In this document: positions 1 through 12,780 of the stretch, piece after piece | Layout: each line of letters starts with the position of its first letter | Numbering within the stretch: the first letter of the stretch is position 1 | Source of the DNA: Tricholoma matsutake | Taxonomy: Eukaryota; Basidiomycota; Agaricomycetes; Agaricales; Tricholomataceae | Direction: 5' to 3' | Assembly: GCA_026075535.2 (NCBI GenBank) | Contig: AP026547.1 | Coordinates: 9,424,001 to 9,488,000 of the forward strand | DNA length: 64,000 nucleotides | Program-made: the position numbers and the translations under genes | Notes under the pieces: model-generated | Told to the model about the DNA's origin: nothing | Databases searched by the model: none | The model's input: only the letters and a program-made list of their open reading frames with translations

Positions 1-1020
1 GGTACCATCTACAGGGCTTGTACACCATATACAGCCATAAAGTGTATGTAGATGGGTCTGGTAATGCATGTAGGGGTGGGGATTAATGATTGGAGAGGTG
101 GGGACAAGGTGCTCTCTGTCAGTGCACCTGCCTGGGAGAGGTTGTCACTTAGCTGCATGCTGAGGACTTCCCCTTATAAAAGGCACATGAGAGAAGCATG
201 AGATATCCATGATGAACAATGTAATGGAGCCACTGGAGCCCCTACACTTGTTAGTATAGCCAGAAAAGGAAATATGTGCTCAGGAGGAGATATACTTGTC
301 CTGTGAGATCTGTGGCGCAAAAATGTTCACTTTCTTTGATTCCTGGGCCTAGTAATAAAGTAGAACAAAGGTGAATAAAGATGACAGCAGAGAGGAAAGG
401 TCCTGGCTCACCATGACATGGGTTCCCCATCAACAGATGTGAACTTTGCTCAATCTGGGTCACACACTATACCTGTTGTCTAAAGCCTAGCCTAGACGTC
501 CAGAGTACACCTTTACCCTTAATTTAAAGCCCACAAACAGTACATATAATCAATACTTCATCCTACAAGATAGGATCTTCACATGCTCACCTATTCTCCT
601 TGTTACTCCATGCTGGCTCATGAAAGGAACTGATAGCTTTGTAGACAGTCATACCAATGCAGTAAAAGTAAAATCAACACATTTCAATGGTTGAGTTGTC
701 TGTAAAAAGTGCTAGAGACTAAATGTATTGAGGTACTAGGGAACAACTACCCACCCAATGTTAACAGTACTTCAACTGCTTGGTGTAGTAACAAATTCAA
801 GGCAAAGAATCATAGTAGGCAAGATTCCCTTGAGTTATAGACCATCCGTATGGAAGGATAGGCAGAGCTATGCACCAGAGAGCAGGTTGAACCAGATGTT
901 CCCAAAAAGGCAATAATCTTGGAATATCTAGACAGTGAAGCAATGCACCAATGAATGAAAATTAGGAGTAGATAGAGCTGGACTCTGCAGGGAGATCAGA
1001 CATGGGCAGTGCTACAGCTT
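1..1020 (+). repeat. Old dispersed repeat, copy 1
   Basis: This stretch shares blocks in the same order with 3,050-3,960: the shared words include GGGCTTGTACA, GGGGACAAGGTGCTCTCTGTC and AGCTATGCACCA. The two copies are well diverged. No open frame above about 70 codons follows the repeat, so I see no gene. It is most likely a decayed transposon; its superfamily cannot be told from the sequence. Confidence 0.55.
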
Positions 1021-1076
1021 TGTTGGCAAGCGTAACATGGGGCGAGAGGGCATCCAGAGGCACATAGACTGAGACC

Positions 1077-1830
1077 ATGGGAATGCCTAATTCTTTAGTG
1101 GTACGCAAGGAGCCCCTGAATTTTTTTTTGGACTTCTCCATACACAGGTCTCAAAACACGATTTTGAAGGCTATAATGACTACTCAACTATCCAAAATGT
1201 TGTATTTAACAATAGGAAATAAACCAAAGGTGTTTAACAGTACAAATGCCCCTAATGTAATCAAAATATCAAAATATAATGGTGATTGGGACAGATCAGC
1301 CATGATCAAATTGCAAGCCAGAGCCTCTGTTGAAATGGATTCCACAAAGGAGGTACAGAGCAATACTGGTTTCTTTTAGGACTAGCATTGACAGTGGAGG
1401 CAGCTTTCTGTTCTTGATGCAGATGGTTATGCTATTTGTCCAGATTACAGAACACAAGTGAAATGTGGAAGCACAGGGCTCACAAACCTTGAAAAATGCC
1501 ATCGGACAAGCCACACTTGCAAAAATGCTTGAGAAAGGCATGACAAGGATCAGAAAAAGAACATGAACCTATTCAACTATTTCAAAGGGCCAAAAGCCCC
1601 TGCCATTCCCTCAACAGTTAGCCATTCAGGACCGATTCCAAACCATCAATTGGCTCTAGCAGAGGCCATTGTAGTGATGTGCAAGGCTTGGCCCAAAGCC
1701 CTGAAGCCTGGGTTGCCAAGCTCCAGAAGCCTGACCCAAGCCAAGCCTTGGAGTGGGCTTGATAGGGCTTAGGGCTCGGCTCATTATTTCTGAAGCCTGA
1801 GCCGAGCCCAAAAGCCCAGGCTTTGTGGCT
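1077..1830 (+). other. Unrecognised degenerate coding fragments ending in an AAGCC-rich tail
   Basis: Short open frames on plus (100 codons at 1,077-1,379 and 69 codons at 1,563-1,772) are broken by stops and match no family I know. The end (about 1,690-1,830) is made of imperfect AAGCCTGA and CCAAGCC repeats on both strands. A similar GAGCCGAGC-type tract occurs at 46,440-46,930, so this may be the end of a transposon. No function can be given. Confidence 0.3.
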
Positions 1831-2539
1831 GTGATTCAGTCGCTACTCTCAAGCATCGTAGTGCACCATCTCCACCCCACCCCTCATCTATTGGAAGCTC
1901 CTGCTACACAACAGCAAGCTATTGCTCACTGCCTGGCTTACAGGAGCTGTGCAGATAATGGGGTGGAGGAAGTGAGGGGGGACTGCAGTCATTGGTAGCC
2001 ATTTCTTGGGCATTGAGGTTGTTGATGTGTTTATAGCCACAGCAATGAGCAATGAGTGATGCAAAGTCAAGCTCAGGAGGTGGTGTTTGTAAGGGCAACC
2101 TTACAATCAGAGTCCTAAGAACTTGATACTTGCAAGGGAAAACCAAAGATTAGATTCAATAACTATTGAACAAGGAAAAGACCCATACCTTGCAAGGGAA
2201 AACCAAAGAGAAAACTCTAAGGAGTCCAGTGCAAGGCTGAAGTATATATATGGAAGGCATGCGACATTCTAAAATACTTGGAGCCCCTTCCATCCTAGCA
2301 CTAATTCAGATCCAGGGTCATGTTCCCATTTGGGGAGACGGCCATCAATCAGTGATAGTGTCTGCATCAGGCCATACTCGGTGAGTGGTGTCCGCATCAG
2401 GCCATGATTGGTAATGGGCATGCGAAGACATCCTTGATCATTTCCGCAGGTGCAATGATTGCACAGGGGTGTTGATTGCGAGAATGGTGAGAGTACAATA
2501 GGGGCTGATGGATTGACATATTGGAATGTTTGTAGATGG

Positions 2540-2645
2540 TTGGCGCAAAAGGCGCCTCATTGCACAAAAAGTGCTTTGTTGCATAAAAAGTGCTTTGTTG
2601 CATGAAAGGCACTTTGTTGCGTGAAAGGTGCTTTGTTGCATGAAC
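2540..2645. repeat. 22-bp minisatellite, about 4-5 units
   Basis: The unit is close to GTGCTTTGTTGCATGAAAGG, repeated head to tail with point differences. Frames across it read as pseudo-repeat peptides, which is a by-product of the period and no evidence of coding. Confidence 0.75.
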
Positions 2646-3049
2646 GTTGGCAAGTGTGCGGAAATGTTCGCAAATGTGCACCAACCATTGTAGGGGCTTG
2701 TAAGGTGTTCCTCTTACAGTATTTCCTGTTTCAAGGGATAGCAGTGCAGTCAGTGGAGATGGGACAGAGCTATGGTGCACCTTACAGCTATCTTGCTCCA
2801 CAAGTCTCCTGGCGCCTCCAGAACATCACTGTGGGATGCATAATGAGCTCAACACCTGGAGGAAAGGCAGTTGCTTTTGAAGTGTCGTCATTATAGTGAC
2901 AAATGATCTGTGTGACAAACTTAGCATCAGAGAAAGATAAGCAAACAATAAAAAAGACTTACATTTCCTTATATAGATATTTGCCTGATTACATAGTAGC
3001 ATTAGTCCAGCCTCCATAGTTGAAAAAACAAAAATGACCAGTTTGGTTT

Positions 3050-3960
3050 TTTTTTTGCGATGGGCTTGTACAGCCTCTACAGCTAGAAAAATGTATGTAG
3101 ATGGTGAAGTGATGTATGCAAAGGTGGGGATTGATGTTGGGAGAGCTGGGGACAAGGTGCTCTCTGTCAATGCACCTGAGGGAATCACTTACCTGCATAC
3201 CTAGGCCTTCCCCTGATGAAATGCACATGGAAAGAGGATATAATAATCTAAATAAACAATCTGGTAGAACCCCCGCAGGCTTTGTAGATGCTATTATAGA
3301 CAGAAAAGTGAATATGTACTCAGGAGGAGATATACTTACCCTGTAAGATCTGTGGGGCCAAATCATTCACTTTCTTCGATTCCTAGGCCTAATAGTAAAG
3401 TAGAACATGGATCAGTAATGCAGATAGCAGGGAGGAAAGACCATGGCCCACCAGAGCATGGGTTCCCTATCAACAGAAGTGAACTTTGCTCACCATAAAT
3501 CACATACTTTTCACATAGTCAATACTTCATCCTACAAAGTAAAATCTTCACCAACTCACCTAACCTCCTTGTTACTCCATGCCACCTTATGGGACTCACT
3601 AGTAACTTTATATACATGCATACTAATGTAATAGAAGTATATTCAACACCTTTGAACAGTTCACTATTCTATAAAAGAGTAGTAGAGAGTGAATATATTG
3701 AGATATGTCATAGTCACTCACCTAAGAACTATAAGACTTCTATATCTCAATGTAATGCAGATATAAAAATATAATAATGTAGTAATATATGGCCCCTACA
3801 GCCATAAAGTATCCAGATAGCAGGAGAGGCTGAGCTATGCACCAAGGAGTCAGTTGAACCAGGTGTTCCAAAAATGGTAATAATCTTGAAATATCTTGGC
3901 AGTGAAGCAACATGCTGTTAAATGGAGAACAGGAGTAGATAGAGGATAGTGTTTTGCATA
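3050..3960 (+). repeat. Old dispersed repeat, copy 2
   Basis: A diverged direct copy of 1-1,020. Both copies contain a segment near CATGGGTTCCC(C/T)ATCAACAGA, and both end with a block containing GAGCTATGCACCA and AGGAGTAGATAGAG. The right part also forms one arm of the inverted repeat at 3,353-4,621. Confidence 0.55.
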
Positions 3961-4621
3961 GGAGGAAAGCTGACTGCCAGGGAATCTATGGAAGAATGTG
4001 CAAGTAATGTGCAAAATTGAGTCGCTGTTGAGCTATGTTCATATTATTGCCTTTTTGGGACTATTTGGTTCAAGTGTCTCTCTCATGTATCCTGTGACCT
4101 CACCTCCCATCTGCCTGGTCTCAAACTTAAAGGAACCTATATTAATATAATACTATGCAGTTATCTCTGCTCTAAGTAGAGATCTAGAAGTCTAGTTGCC
4201 CTTTGGTAAGTGAGTGTGCCATATCTCAATATATTCACTCTCTACTACTATTTTATAGAATAGTGAACCATTCAAAGGTGTTGAATATACTTCTACTAAT
4301 GTAAGGTTACTAGTGAGTCCCATGAGGTGGCATGGAGTAACAAGGAGGTTAGGTGAGTTGGTGAAGATTTTACTTTGTAGGACGAAGTATTGACTATGTG
4401 GATTATCTGATGGCTATACATCAAAGGTAATGTCACCCTGGAATAAGTTTTGGATGATAGGAAAGATGTGTAATTTATGGTGAGCAAAGTTCACTTCTGT
4501 TGATGGGGAACCCATGCTCTGGTGGGCCATGGTCTTTCCTCCCTGCTATCTGCATTACCAATCCATGTTCTACTTTACTATTGGGCCTAGAAATCAAAAG
4601 AAGTGAACGGTTTGGCTCCAC
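3353..4621. repeat. Inverted repeat / foldback, arms about 370-415 bp
   Basis: Positions 3,353-3,722 reappear reverse-complemented at about 4,205-4,621. For example, CATGGCCCACCAGAGCATGG on the left becomes CCATGCTCTGGTGGGCCATG on the right, and further matching blocks run to the ends of the arms. The right arm carries a private insertion of about 70 bp near 4,395-4,465. The spacer of about 480 bp has no gene. A transcript through it could form a long hairpin RNA. Confidence 0.75.
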
Positions 4622-4639
4622 AGTTATCTCCACAGTTAT

Positions 4640-5490
4640 TACACAATGAGTATTCCTCCTCCTGACCCTATTTTCGCTTTTTTGACTCTATTGGCTATAT
4701 TTAAACCACAGGGAAGCATTGTAAACTATATACAATGCTTGAATTATACTTTTGACATGTGCAGATAGCAGGAGGAATGCACAGGAGAACAGGTAAGCAC
4801 CATCTCCCTTACTACCATTCACAGCTTCATTGATACTTAATCCTTGCTTCTATTGCTTCTATACTGTATTCCCCACTCCTCAGAACACTCCACTACTTAT
4901 TTGTGAGTCCACTTGTGGTCATAGAGCATGTAATGGTAAACAGAAGGCATCTCTCCCCCCCTTCCACTTACAATTTTGCTTTTTTCCCTATGCTATCCTT
5001 TTTTTACTGCATGTATAACCATTACCCATCATGTATATAGCTTATTCTTTGAATGCACTTGAAGCAGGACCATCTGTATAAGAGTACAACAGCCCCTCTC
5101 ATCCCCTGCCAAAGGAAGAGTGTCCCCTGTAACTTACTATGGCTATAAAATGCAAAATAAAAGTTTAATTATCACCCCATATACATAGATAATTGATATA
5201 TACAAAAAGCACAAAGGGAAATGGAGTAAAATGAGGGGAATAGCTTGCTTGCTGTCAAAAACAATGAGCATGATGTTAGCTAAGCATGAGCGGACAGTGA
5301 TTGGAGGGATTGATAGTGACAGACACATGGGATTGGGACAGAGCAATTAGCTGAACAACATTGATAATGATGGCCAAGGATATGCCAAGCATGATCTGCA
5401 GATCTCAAAAATCTCAGCTGTAATCTATTGATCACTTCCCTAGCAAAGATCAGATGGGAAAATTAGTTGATGTAACAAGATAGTCACAAT
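4640..5490. other. No gene seen
   Basis: AT-rich, CpG-poor sequence with only short, low-complexity open frames. I see no family match, RNA gene or clear repeat. Confidence 0.4.
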
Positions 5491-6480
5491 CATTAAAAAT
5501 CCAACTGCCATACCCACTGCCTCAAAGGCAGTTGAGCTTCAACTGCCCTAGGTTTTGCCTCTGGTGAGAGCTCTGCAGGTGGCAGAGCAATATAAGTACC
5601 ATTCTTGACATATTGGACATGCTCACAGATAGAAAGATTGTTCTAATAGATAGGCTCAAACCAATCAATTGGGACTTTCTTTGGGAGAGCAGTGAGCTCA
5701 GATAGCTTTGGCATGGGGGGGTCTTCATGGGGGGGTCTTCATGGTGTTGCTCCAGTCTACAGATAAATAAAATCAGTCCAATGTACAAAGAAAAACAAAG
5801 ATTGGCCAACTTAAGGTGTCTTTTTTTGCTTCTATATCCACTTGCATTCTTGATCAGCCATTCTAAAGAATGCAGTAACTTTTGTCAAACATCCCTCTTT
5901 CTCCTTAATGTGGTATACCACATCAACTAACTCAGCATTCCCTTTGGCCAACTCATCATCTGAATGGGCCTCATTCTCTCTAGCCAAGGCCGCAATGTGT
6001 TTATTGAAACCACATGCCCTGAACACGTTTATCCTGCCATCAGCAAGCTATCAAGATTTATTAGTAAATACAATATGCAAATAGCATATACAGAATTCCA
6101 GGAATTACATACCACACTACATTGTTTCTATATTCTGGTCATCTGCTTTGCTTTCACAACACTTCCTGAATTCTTTGCCTCTGACTTGGTAATACCATGC
6201 ATATACGAGAAAATAAAGCTTCAATAAAGTTTATGCATAAGTACAAAATTGTTGACATACAACAGGTTCATTCCCATATAAGAGTATCCAAATGCACCTG
6301 AGACCTGCTCAAATGTCTTGAGGGCAACGTGCTCATGAAAGAGATTATACATAGACTCCAGATTGTTATCCAAGACATCAGGTGCCCACTGTTGAAGCCC
6401 AAGGCATACCACTGACCTGAATATGAGCAACAGATGGGATTCTGGAATGCACTTGATATTGTTGGCAATAATTCCAACTG
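5490..6480 (-). pseudogene. Unrecognised degenerate minus-strand gene
   Basis: Several overlapping minus-strand frames (6,221-6,430, 6,268-6,477, 5,832-6,026 and 5,522-5,809) continue one another after frameshifts and stops, which is how a decayed multi-exon gene looks. Readable pieces include the words WAPDVLDNNLESMYNLFHEH and FGYSYMGMN, and nearer the 3' end an IDW context and LRQWVWQLDF. I do not recognise the family. It could be a gene carried by a transposon, given the surroundings. Confidence 0.35.
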
Positions 6481-7080
6481 AGTCTGAGATAGAGTTAAGG
6501 AGCTCGCATACTTTTATTTGGGTGCTCTAAAGGCTAGCCAAGTTGTCATCAAGACTGGCTGTAACAGAGTTCTGCAACTGTGCTTTAGTGGTAAAGTGGT
6601 GGGTGAAGGGTACCTTGTCATCTTTTGTGACCTTGGGAGGGACAATAGTCTGGTGTGATAAGCCCCAAAGAACATGAAGATGAAGCTCAAGTGCAGCCTG
6701 AAAGTGATTTAAACTTTAAAGTGCTTGAATACAATGAATGTGCACCTTTGTTTTCTCAGCCCCTCAGTGACTCAGATAATAATCAAAGCTATAAAATTTG
6801 GTAAATATATGCAGTAGGATTGGTGATGACAGGAAATTCTTAAAGGTGAAAGCCTAAAATATATATATCCCCATCTCATGCAAGTCTACAAGCTCATTCA
6901 TTTTAGGCAGCCCACAAAACTAAGTCTTCTCAGAGTGCAAATGGCTTCTACCAAGACCTGAAAGTGATGGTAATGATGGGCCACGGTAATGAAGCTATAT
7001 GTATATTACGCTATTTAAGGAAGTGTCCAGCTCATGCCTTTAAGCAGGATGGATAGCATTTGAAAAGTGTGAGGGTAATT
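6480..7080. other. No gene seen
   Basis: CpG-poor sequence without a credible open frame or repeat. Confidence 0.4.
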
Positions 7081-7440
7081 TCATATATTAAAAGGTATTA
7101 ATTATTTATTTTTATTTATTTTTATTTTATTTTATAAAACATAAAGATTTATTTAAGTTTAATATAAATTATAATTTAAATTAATTAAATTTATCATATA
7201 AATTTATTTATTTTTAGAATCTTCATGTATAGAACTGATATTGTTAAATTGTTTTTGTATATTTATAAAGATTTAGAAGCCTTATTACTAGTATCTCCTA
7301 TAATTTCTGAGATATGATTATTAGATGGAATTAAAAATCAAAAAAAAATTCATACTAGTGGTTAGAGCATTTTGTGAGATAAAGGTAAACTTTTTATTTA
7401 TATTAATAAAAACTATTTTATTCTTTACTTTAAAAACAAG
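7081..7440. other. Strongly AT-rich island
   Basis: About 360 bp composed almost only of A and T, with runs such as TTATTTATTTTTATTTATTT and an ATTAATT-type core. Nothing is encoded. Such islands can be decayed repeat ends or matrix-attachment-like DNA; the sequence does not decide. Confidence 0.6.
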
Positions 7441-8760
7441 ATTCTCAACGACTTGTATGCTGAAACAGAATATAAAATGAGTTCAACTTTTGAAGGCAAT
7501 CAAAAAACCATATGACTGATGTGCATCTTGTGGCAGTTTGTACAGCAATTCCTGAGTGTGAACAGTAATGTGCAGTAGCTATTTATATGGTAGTGCTAGC
7601 GCACCCCAACTATAATCACAAATTTCAAGTGCATTTGCAAAGTAGTAATTTATATAAGTGGCATGTAAAGGCTATAGATGTTCAAAGTGATCAGATGGAT
7701 TGCATTGAGCATGACTAGGGGAAAGTTGACTGCACTCTTTAAATTCCTCTATCTCTTGTACCTTTACATATGTTTCTTGCCCCAACTTGCTTTCTCTTGG
7801 CCACCTTATCCTTCTGCCTATCCTTTTGCCTTTTCAACTGCTGATTCCACTTCTCTGAATAATTGTAGAGGTGAAGCACAAAGTGGTCTGATTGTTTGTG
7901 GTCTAGTTGCTGTTGCCACTTGATGTGCCCTCATTGATACTTCAGCTTTAAGCAGTCTACTTGTGGGCTAAAATCTATATCAGAATCAGATTACATAAGA
8001 TTGCTCAAAAGGAAGCTCAAAGTTAATTGTTTTGAAAAATAATGATATCACAATGCAAACAAACTCACCACCCTCTCTACTCAAACAGGATAGAGATCTA
8101 CAACCCAATATGCCAAGTTATCACTATTATTTGTACTGCCATTATTCAGCATGAGTAGTAGCAGAAGAAGACAATGAGCAGTGGCATTAAAACAACAGCA
8201 ACAGAATGAATTTGCCACAGCCCAACAGGTGGTGACTCATTTTTTTTGCTCTTGGCACAAATTAGTTAGACTCACTACTGTATTGATTAATAGTACACAG
8301 CAGATAGAAATCCAACTTGTCTTCAACATAGTATGCATATGAATATCCATAAGTAAAGGAGGATGGTCACGTGAATGCCTTTTTTGGAGTCATGTGACTT
8401 TTTTGGCAGACTGGGAATTTTCTTTTTTTGTGGGAGCTTTTTGGGTGAATGGGAATTTTGTTGTATATATTTGTCAGCATGACAAACCATGCTCTTTTAC
8501 TGTATGGACTGTAAAAATGCTGAGGGCTAAACAACCCACTGCTCTGACTTTATTGATGTATGCAACACTGTAACTACTAACCAACAACAAAAAAATCTGC
8601 TTTGACTCTGAGAGCGTAGTGAGAAAGTAAAAAATGGTACATTGCTGTGCTGTGAAAATGCTGACTAAGCAAACCCCACCAGCTGAACAAATTGCAAAAA
8701 CCTAATCATGACTCCAGCACATGATCTATGTAAATTGATTTAGACATGTCACTGTATTAG
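7441..8760. other. No gene seen
   Basis: CpG-poor intergenic sequence. One 81-codon frame at 7,678-7,923 has no recognisable domain. A weak direct duplication of TGGGAATTTT lies near 8,410-8,460. Confidence 0.35.
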
Positions 8761-8909
8761 TCAGTAATGAGTTTATCAATAAAATGTAGTTACAATTTGG
8801 GCTACAGTAAGCAAGCAACTAAGAAAGTGAGCTTTGAGAGCAAGAAAAGAAGACCTGCAAGTAAACAGCCACAAAAAGAAGTAAGCTTCAAAATAAAGCA
8901 AGGAGCTGT

Positions 8910-9400
8910 TAAAATGAGTTCATTACAAAGTCAAGTCAAGTCAATTTGAAATTAAATTCATCACTGAGCAATGTCAACTAAACAAAGGAAGAACTGCAAG
9001 TAAACAGCTTAAAAAATAAGTGAGCTTCAAAATAAAGCAAGAAGCTGTAAATGAAAAATTGAAATGAGTTCATTACAAAGTCAACTCAATTTGAAATTAA
9101 ATTCATTGTCAATTAAAAGTCATTATGTTCATGAGAAAGTCAGGTTCATAAAAAATGGAGTTCATTACAAAGTCAAGTCAGTTGAAATTAAATTCATTAC
9201 AGAGCGATGTCAGCTAAAATCTGAGTTCATTACAAAGTCAAGTCAGTTGAAATTGAATTCATAATGGAGCAATATCAGGTAAAGTCATTACATTCATGAG
9301 AAAGTCAACTTGATAAAAAAAGTCTATAAAAAAAGAAATTCTTTTTACAAGTGAATTAAAATGTAATGTCACTAACAATTAGAAATGAGTTCATTACAAG
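8910..9400. repeat. Imperfect tandem repeat of about 60-65 bp
   Basis: The block GAGTTCATTACAAAGTCAAG, followed by CAATTTGAAATTAAATTCAT, recurs at about 8,915, 9,065, 9,157 and 9,221, with a partial copy near 9,386. Spacing varies by insertions. No coding capacity is implied. Confidence 0.7.
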
Positions 9401-9439
9401 TAGTAATTAAATTATTAACAACTCAAGTCAGTAAGAGTA

Positions 9440-10465
9440 ATTTTGTACCTGTTGTAGGATTAATCATAGACATGTACATGCGAGCTGGCCCATCCAGCCT
9501 GAGTGAGCAGTGTGAGTGAGTGCCATGTCAATGATGGAGAGGGGGAGGGGGGAGTTGACGGGGATGGGGACATGGGGGTAGGGTAATGGGGATGATGACA
9601 TGGGGACATGGGGTGATGGGAAGGGGACATGGGAAGGGGGTGATGGGGTGATGGGGAGGGGGTACAAGAGAGGGATTGACAGAGTGATGGGAGTGCGGTG
9701 ATGGGGAGAGGTGGATGGGGACATAGGAATGGGGAGAGTAGTAAGGGAGCAACAGCCCCCCAACATTGATTTGGGGCCAAAAGTCCCAAGTCAACTGTAG
9801 TCTGAAGAAGTGTGTGACTATAGTAGATTAAAAACTATGCAGAGCAATGAGAAAACAACAACCCCCCATGTTGACTTTGGGCCAAAGGTCCAAAGTCAAC
9901 TGAAGAGTTGTGTACCTGTATTAGGATTAAGCATTGAGTCATGTACATGAGCTGGCCCATCCACCGTCAGGCTGAGTGAGCAATGCAAGCAAATGCCATC
10001 ACAAAGATGAGGAGGGGGATGGGGGGATGGGGAAAAGAGGAGGGGGGATGAACAGATGGGGAGAGGGTGATGGGGATGAGGACATGGGGAGGGGGACATG
10101 GGGAGGGGGAATGAAGTGAAGAGGAGGGGGGGGATGGGGTGAAGAGGAGGGGGGGATGAGGTAATGGGGAAAGGGTGATGGGAATGGGGATATGAGGTGA
10201 TGGGAATGGGGACATGGGGTGATGGGGATGGGGTGATGGGGTGATAGAGATGGAGTGATGGGGAGAGTAGTAAGAGAGCAACAGCCCCCCCATGTCCCAA
10301 GTAGATTAAAAACTATGCATAGCAATGAAAAAACAACAACCCCCCCACATTGACTTTGGGCCAAAGATCCAAAGTCAACTGAAGAATTGTGTACCTGTAG
10401 TAGAATTAAGCATTGAGTCATGTACATATTGGCCCATGCCACAGTCAGCCTGAATGAAGAAAATG
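9440..10465. repeat. Three-fold tandem duplication of about 465-480 bp, with GATGGGG minisatellite cores
   Basis: Units start near 9,440, 9,905 and 10,380 with a block around TTGTGTACCTGTA, then CATGTACATG and GGCCCATCC. The first two units contain long purine-rich cores of GATGGGG and GGGGACATGG variants. They end with CAACAGCCCCCC and a TTTGGGCCAAAG palindrome-like block. The third unit is truncated. Long frames on minus are low-complexity artefacts of the C-rich strand. Confidence 0.75.
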
Positions 10466-10734
10466 TATATAAAAACTTAGCACGTGCCAGAGGCACATTC
10501 CTAAACTTTGAAATAATAAAGAAAATGGTGGAGTTTGCTGAAAGTTTGTTAATTGATATTGGGATTTCAAGAAGAGAGAAGAAAAATTGAAAACTATCAG
10601 GCATATAAAGAGCTCAAATTTAAAGTCCAAATATATTTTAATTATAAACATCAACAGCCACAACCACAACTACAATTGATGCAAAGCCTTTGTGTTCACT
10701 TTGCTGGATTGAAAAAATCTTCTCTTGCCTCATG

Positions 10735-12144
10735 AAGATTGTTGTTCCAAGAGAACAGGTATTTCAAAATTGTTGCATGATTGTAGTCCAAGAACCAGCC
10801 ACCCCAATCACAAATGCATGGGATAGTCCAGCCCTTCTCCCTCACAAGCCATTGCATACCTCATCTCCTGCAACTATGGCAACCATATACATGTGGATTT
10901 TTCCCAATGTCCACTAAATTGTTCCTCATCATTTCTAAGAACTGTGACTGTGACTGTTGACCTTGACAAGTCTGAGGATTAGCGGCTATTACCCCATACC
11001 AAAAAAAAATGAAAAACTAACAATAGGACTGTCTTCAACAGACACATGATCCATACTTTTCATCCTGTGAAAAATGTACCCATGATGGAAGCACTCATTC
11101 TGCTAAGGCTTGGACAGGGCATAGATATCCATCATCATCATCAAAGGTAAAAAGCACATAAGGTTTTGTTCCTGGTTACCATGAGCTATATCACTAAATC
11201 ATGCACCATGAATACTTACCTCTGAGTTGTTGCATCTTATGGGAATTTAGGGTTATCAAAATTGAAGTAAGTGAGAGGATTTCAACATCCTCAGCATATA
11301 AATTTAAAACTTCATCAATGTGGAGGAGGCATACAAATGCCAACATAATGACAGCATGGACAAGTAGACATATGCGACGGCCTCTCCAGCTAGTAGATAT
11401 CACTGGGTCTTCACTAATTTTGCCATTGAACTTGAAAAGTGTCCAAATCACGTCTGTCATCAGTGCCTTAGAGCTCATTGCTTTCTCTCCTGCATTGTGC
11501 TTGTTAAAACAAGTTTCAGTTGGGACCTGACTTGTATTCAGTAGGGCATACCTTTCTTTTCTTCAAAGCATGCATATAGCATGAGACAAAAATTGAATTC
11601 AATGAATTTCCCACCCACTTCTTCCTGCATCTAGTCCAGGGCAAGTTACTCCTCTCATATGCACGACCAAACCCATGTGTCATTGCTGCTCTCATTTTTA
11701 TGGCATAGGTCCAAGCACAATAGTATTCTGTAGGTTGTTTTTTGGAACCATCAGGGTTTACACTGTCACACCTGAGGAACAACTTATCAAAAATGACATA
11801 TTAACATTCAGGCCAAAGAGTGTTTCTTCATTTTTCAAGTATCTCTGGACAATCAGCCACTCTGAAAACTTCTTCATTAACCTGTGCTCCTGTGGTGACT
11901 CAGAAAAATAGAAAAGCTCATATATGAATTTACTCTACCAATGATATTCTGCCAATGGCCCTGGAGATACCTCAGTGGAATTTTGGATTGAGGAATCCTC
12001 AAGGTCCTCAATATTGTAAGACTGCGAGGCCAGGAAGGTGCCTGGATTATCACTGTCAAGGATAATTAAGGCAAGGGATTCTTCAAGGTCAGTGATTGTA
12101 TCAACCAATTCAGGGCAGATATTGCTTATCCCATCCAGACTCAT
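10735..12144 (-). pseudogene. Tyrosine recombinase (Crypton-like) pseudogene
   Basis: The minus strand reads as a fungal tyrosine recombinase of the kind carried by Crypton-like transposons, which cut and join circular intermediates with an Arg...HxxR...Tyr site. An N-terminal block (11,516-11,782) has the word KMRAAMTHGFGRAYE. The catalytic part starts near 11,478, with CLLVHAVIMLAFVCLLHIDE around 11,370. Near 10,880-10,950 on minus I read FLEMMRNNLVDIGKN, then the HSCRR box, and near 10,760-10,800 a DWGGW block and TILKYLFSW with the candidate nucleophile Tyr. The first catalytic Arg (usual LLRxDEVL) reads His, and stops and frameshifts split the gene, so it is inactive. The family call is from remembered motif order; the boundaries of the element are not visible. 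Confidence 0.6.
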
Positions 12145-12149
12145 AGTAA

Positions 12150-12780
12150 AAAAGGTTTAGCTTGAGGGCTAAAAGTGAGAGCTTTTGAGGATACAACTGA
12201 ATATGGTTAGCAATATAAAACCAGCAAACAGCTCTTTTTTAGCCTTATGGCATGGTAATAGCCTGGTATTAAGAGTCTGTTTTTCAATTTTGACAATACA
12301 TATAGTTTGAAGGCTTCCAAAATAGGCTTCCTCTAAGTAACCCAAAAAGATCATGAGAAGTGCACATAAGGACAATTGAATACACAAATACTAACCAACT
12401 CAGAGATTATCTTTGGAGCTTGTCTCGATTCATGAAGTATTCCCACATCAGAAAAATTGCTTTTGTTCCCAGGGTGTCCTGGGTCACCCTAGGATGCCTT
12501 GGGACATGCCAGGGCATCCAAGGCAATTGCCTACCCTGGCCACTCTGTAGATAAAATGCCATTATTTGCCAGTCTTCAGGGTAATGAATTCTGGTCCAAA
12601 GTGCTCCAGAGCACCTCAGGAATGTATGATTTATATGCTTCTTGGATATCCTCTGATGCTTGAGAAGATTTTTTTGTCATCTAAATATCATTTACACTGC
12701 ATATTGAAATACAAAAAAATTATTATATTTCCTATATAATACATATATCTGATATGTAACTACACTATATATAGAACAGT
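12150..12780. other. No gene seen
   Basis: CpG-poor spacer between the recombinase remnant and the pyrimidine-rich minisatellite. It contains a CCTGGGTCACCC / GGGTGTCCTGGG-type local repeat near 12,470-12,540. Confidence 0.35.

Noticed and set aside
5490..6480. Assignment to a TET/JBP dioxygenase or KDZ transposon gene
   Set aside because: The fragments faintly recall proteins linked to such elements, but no HxD metal motif or DDE residues could be found, so the family is left open.
9460..10300. Several minus frames of 100-200 codons rich in Pro, Ser and His
   Set aside because: They are composition artefacts of the GATGGGG purine-rich tandem repeats.
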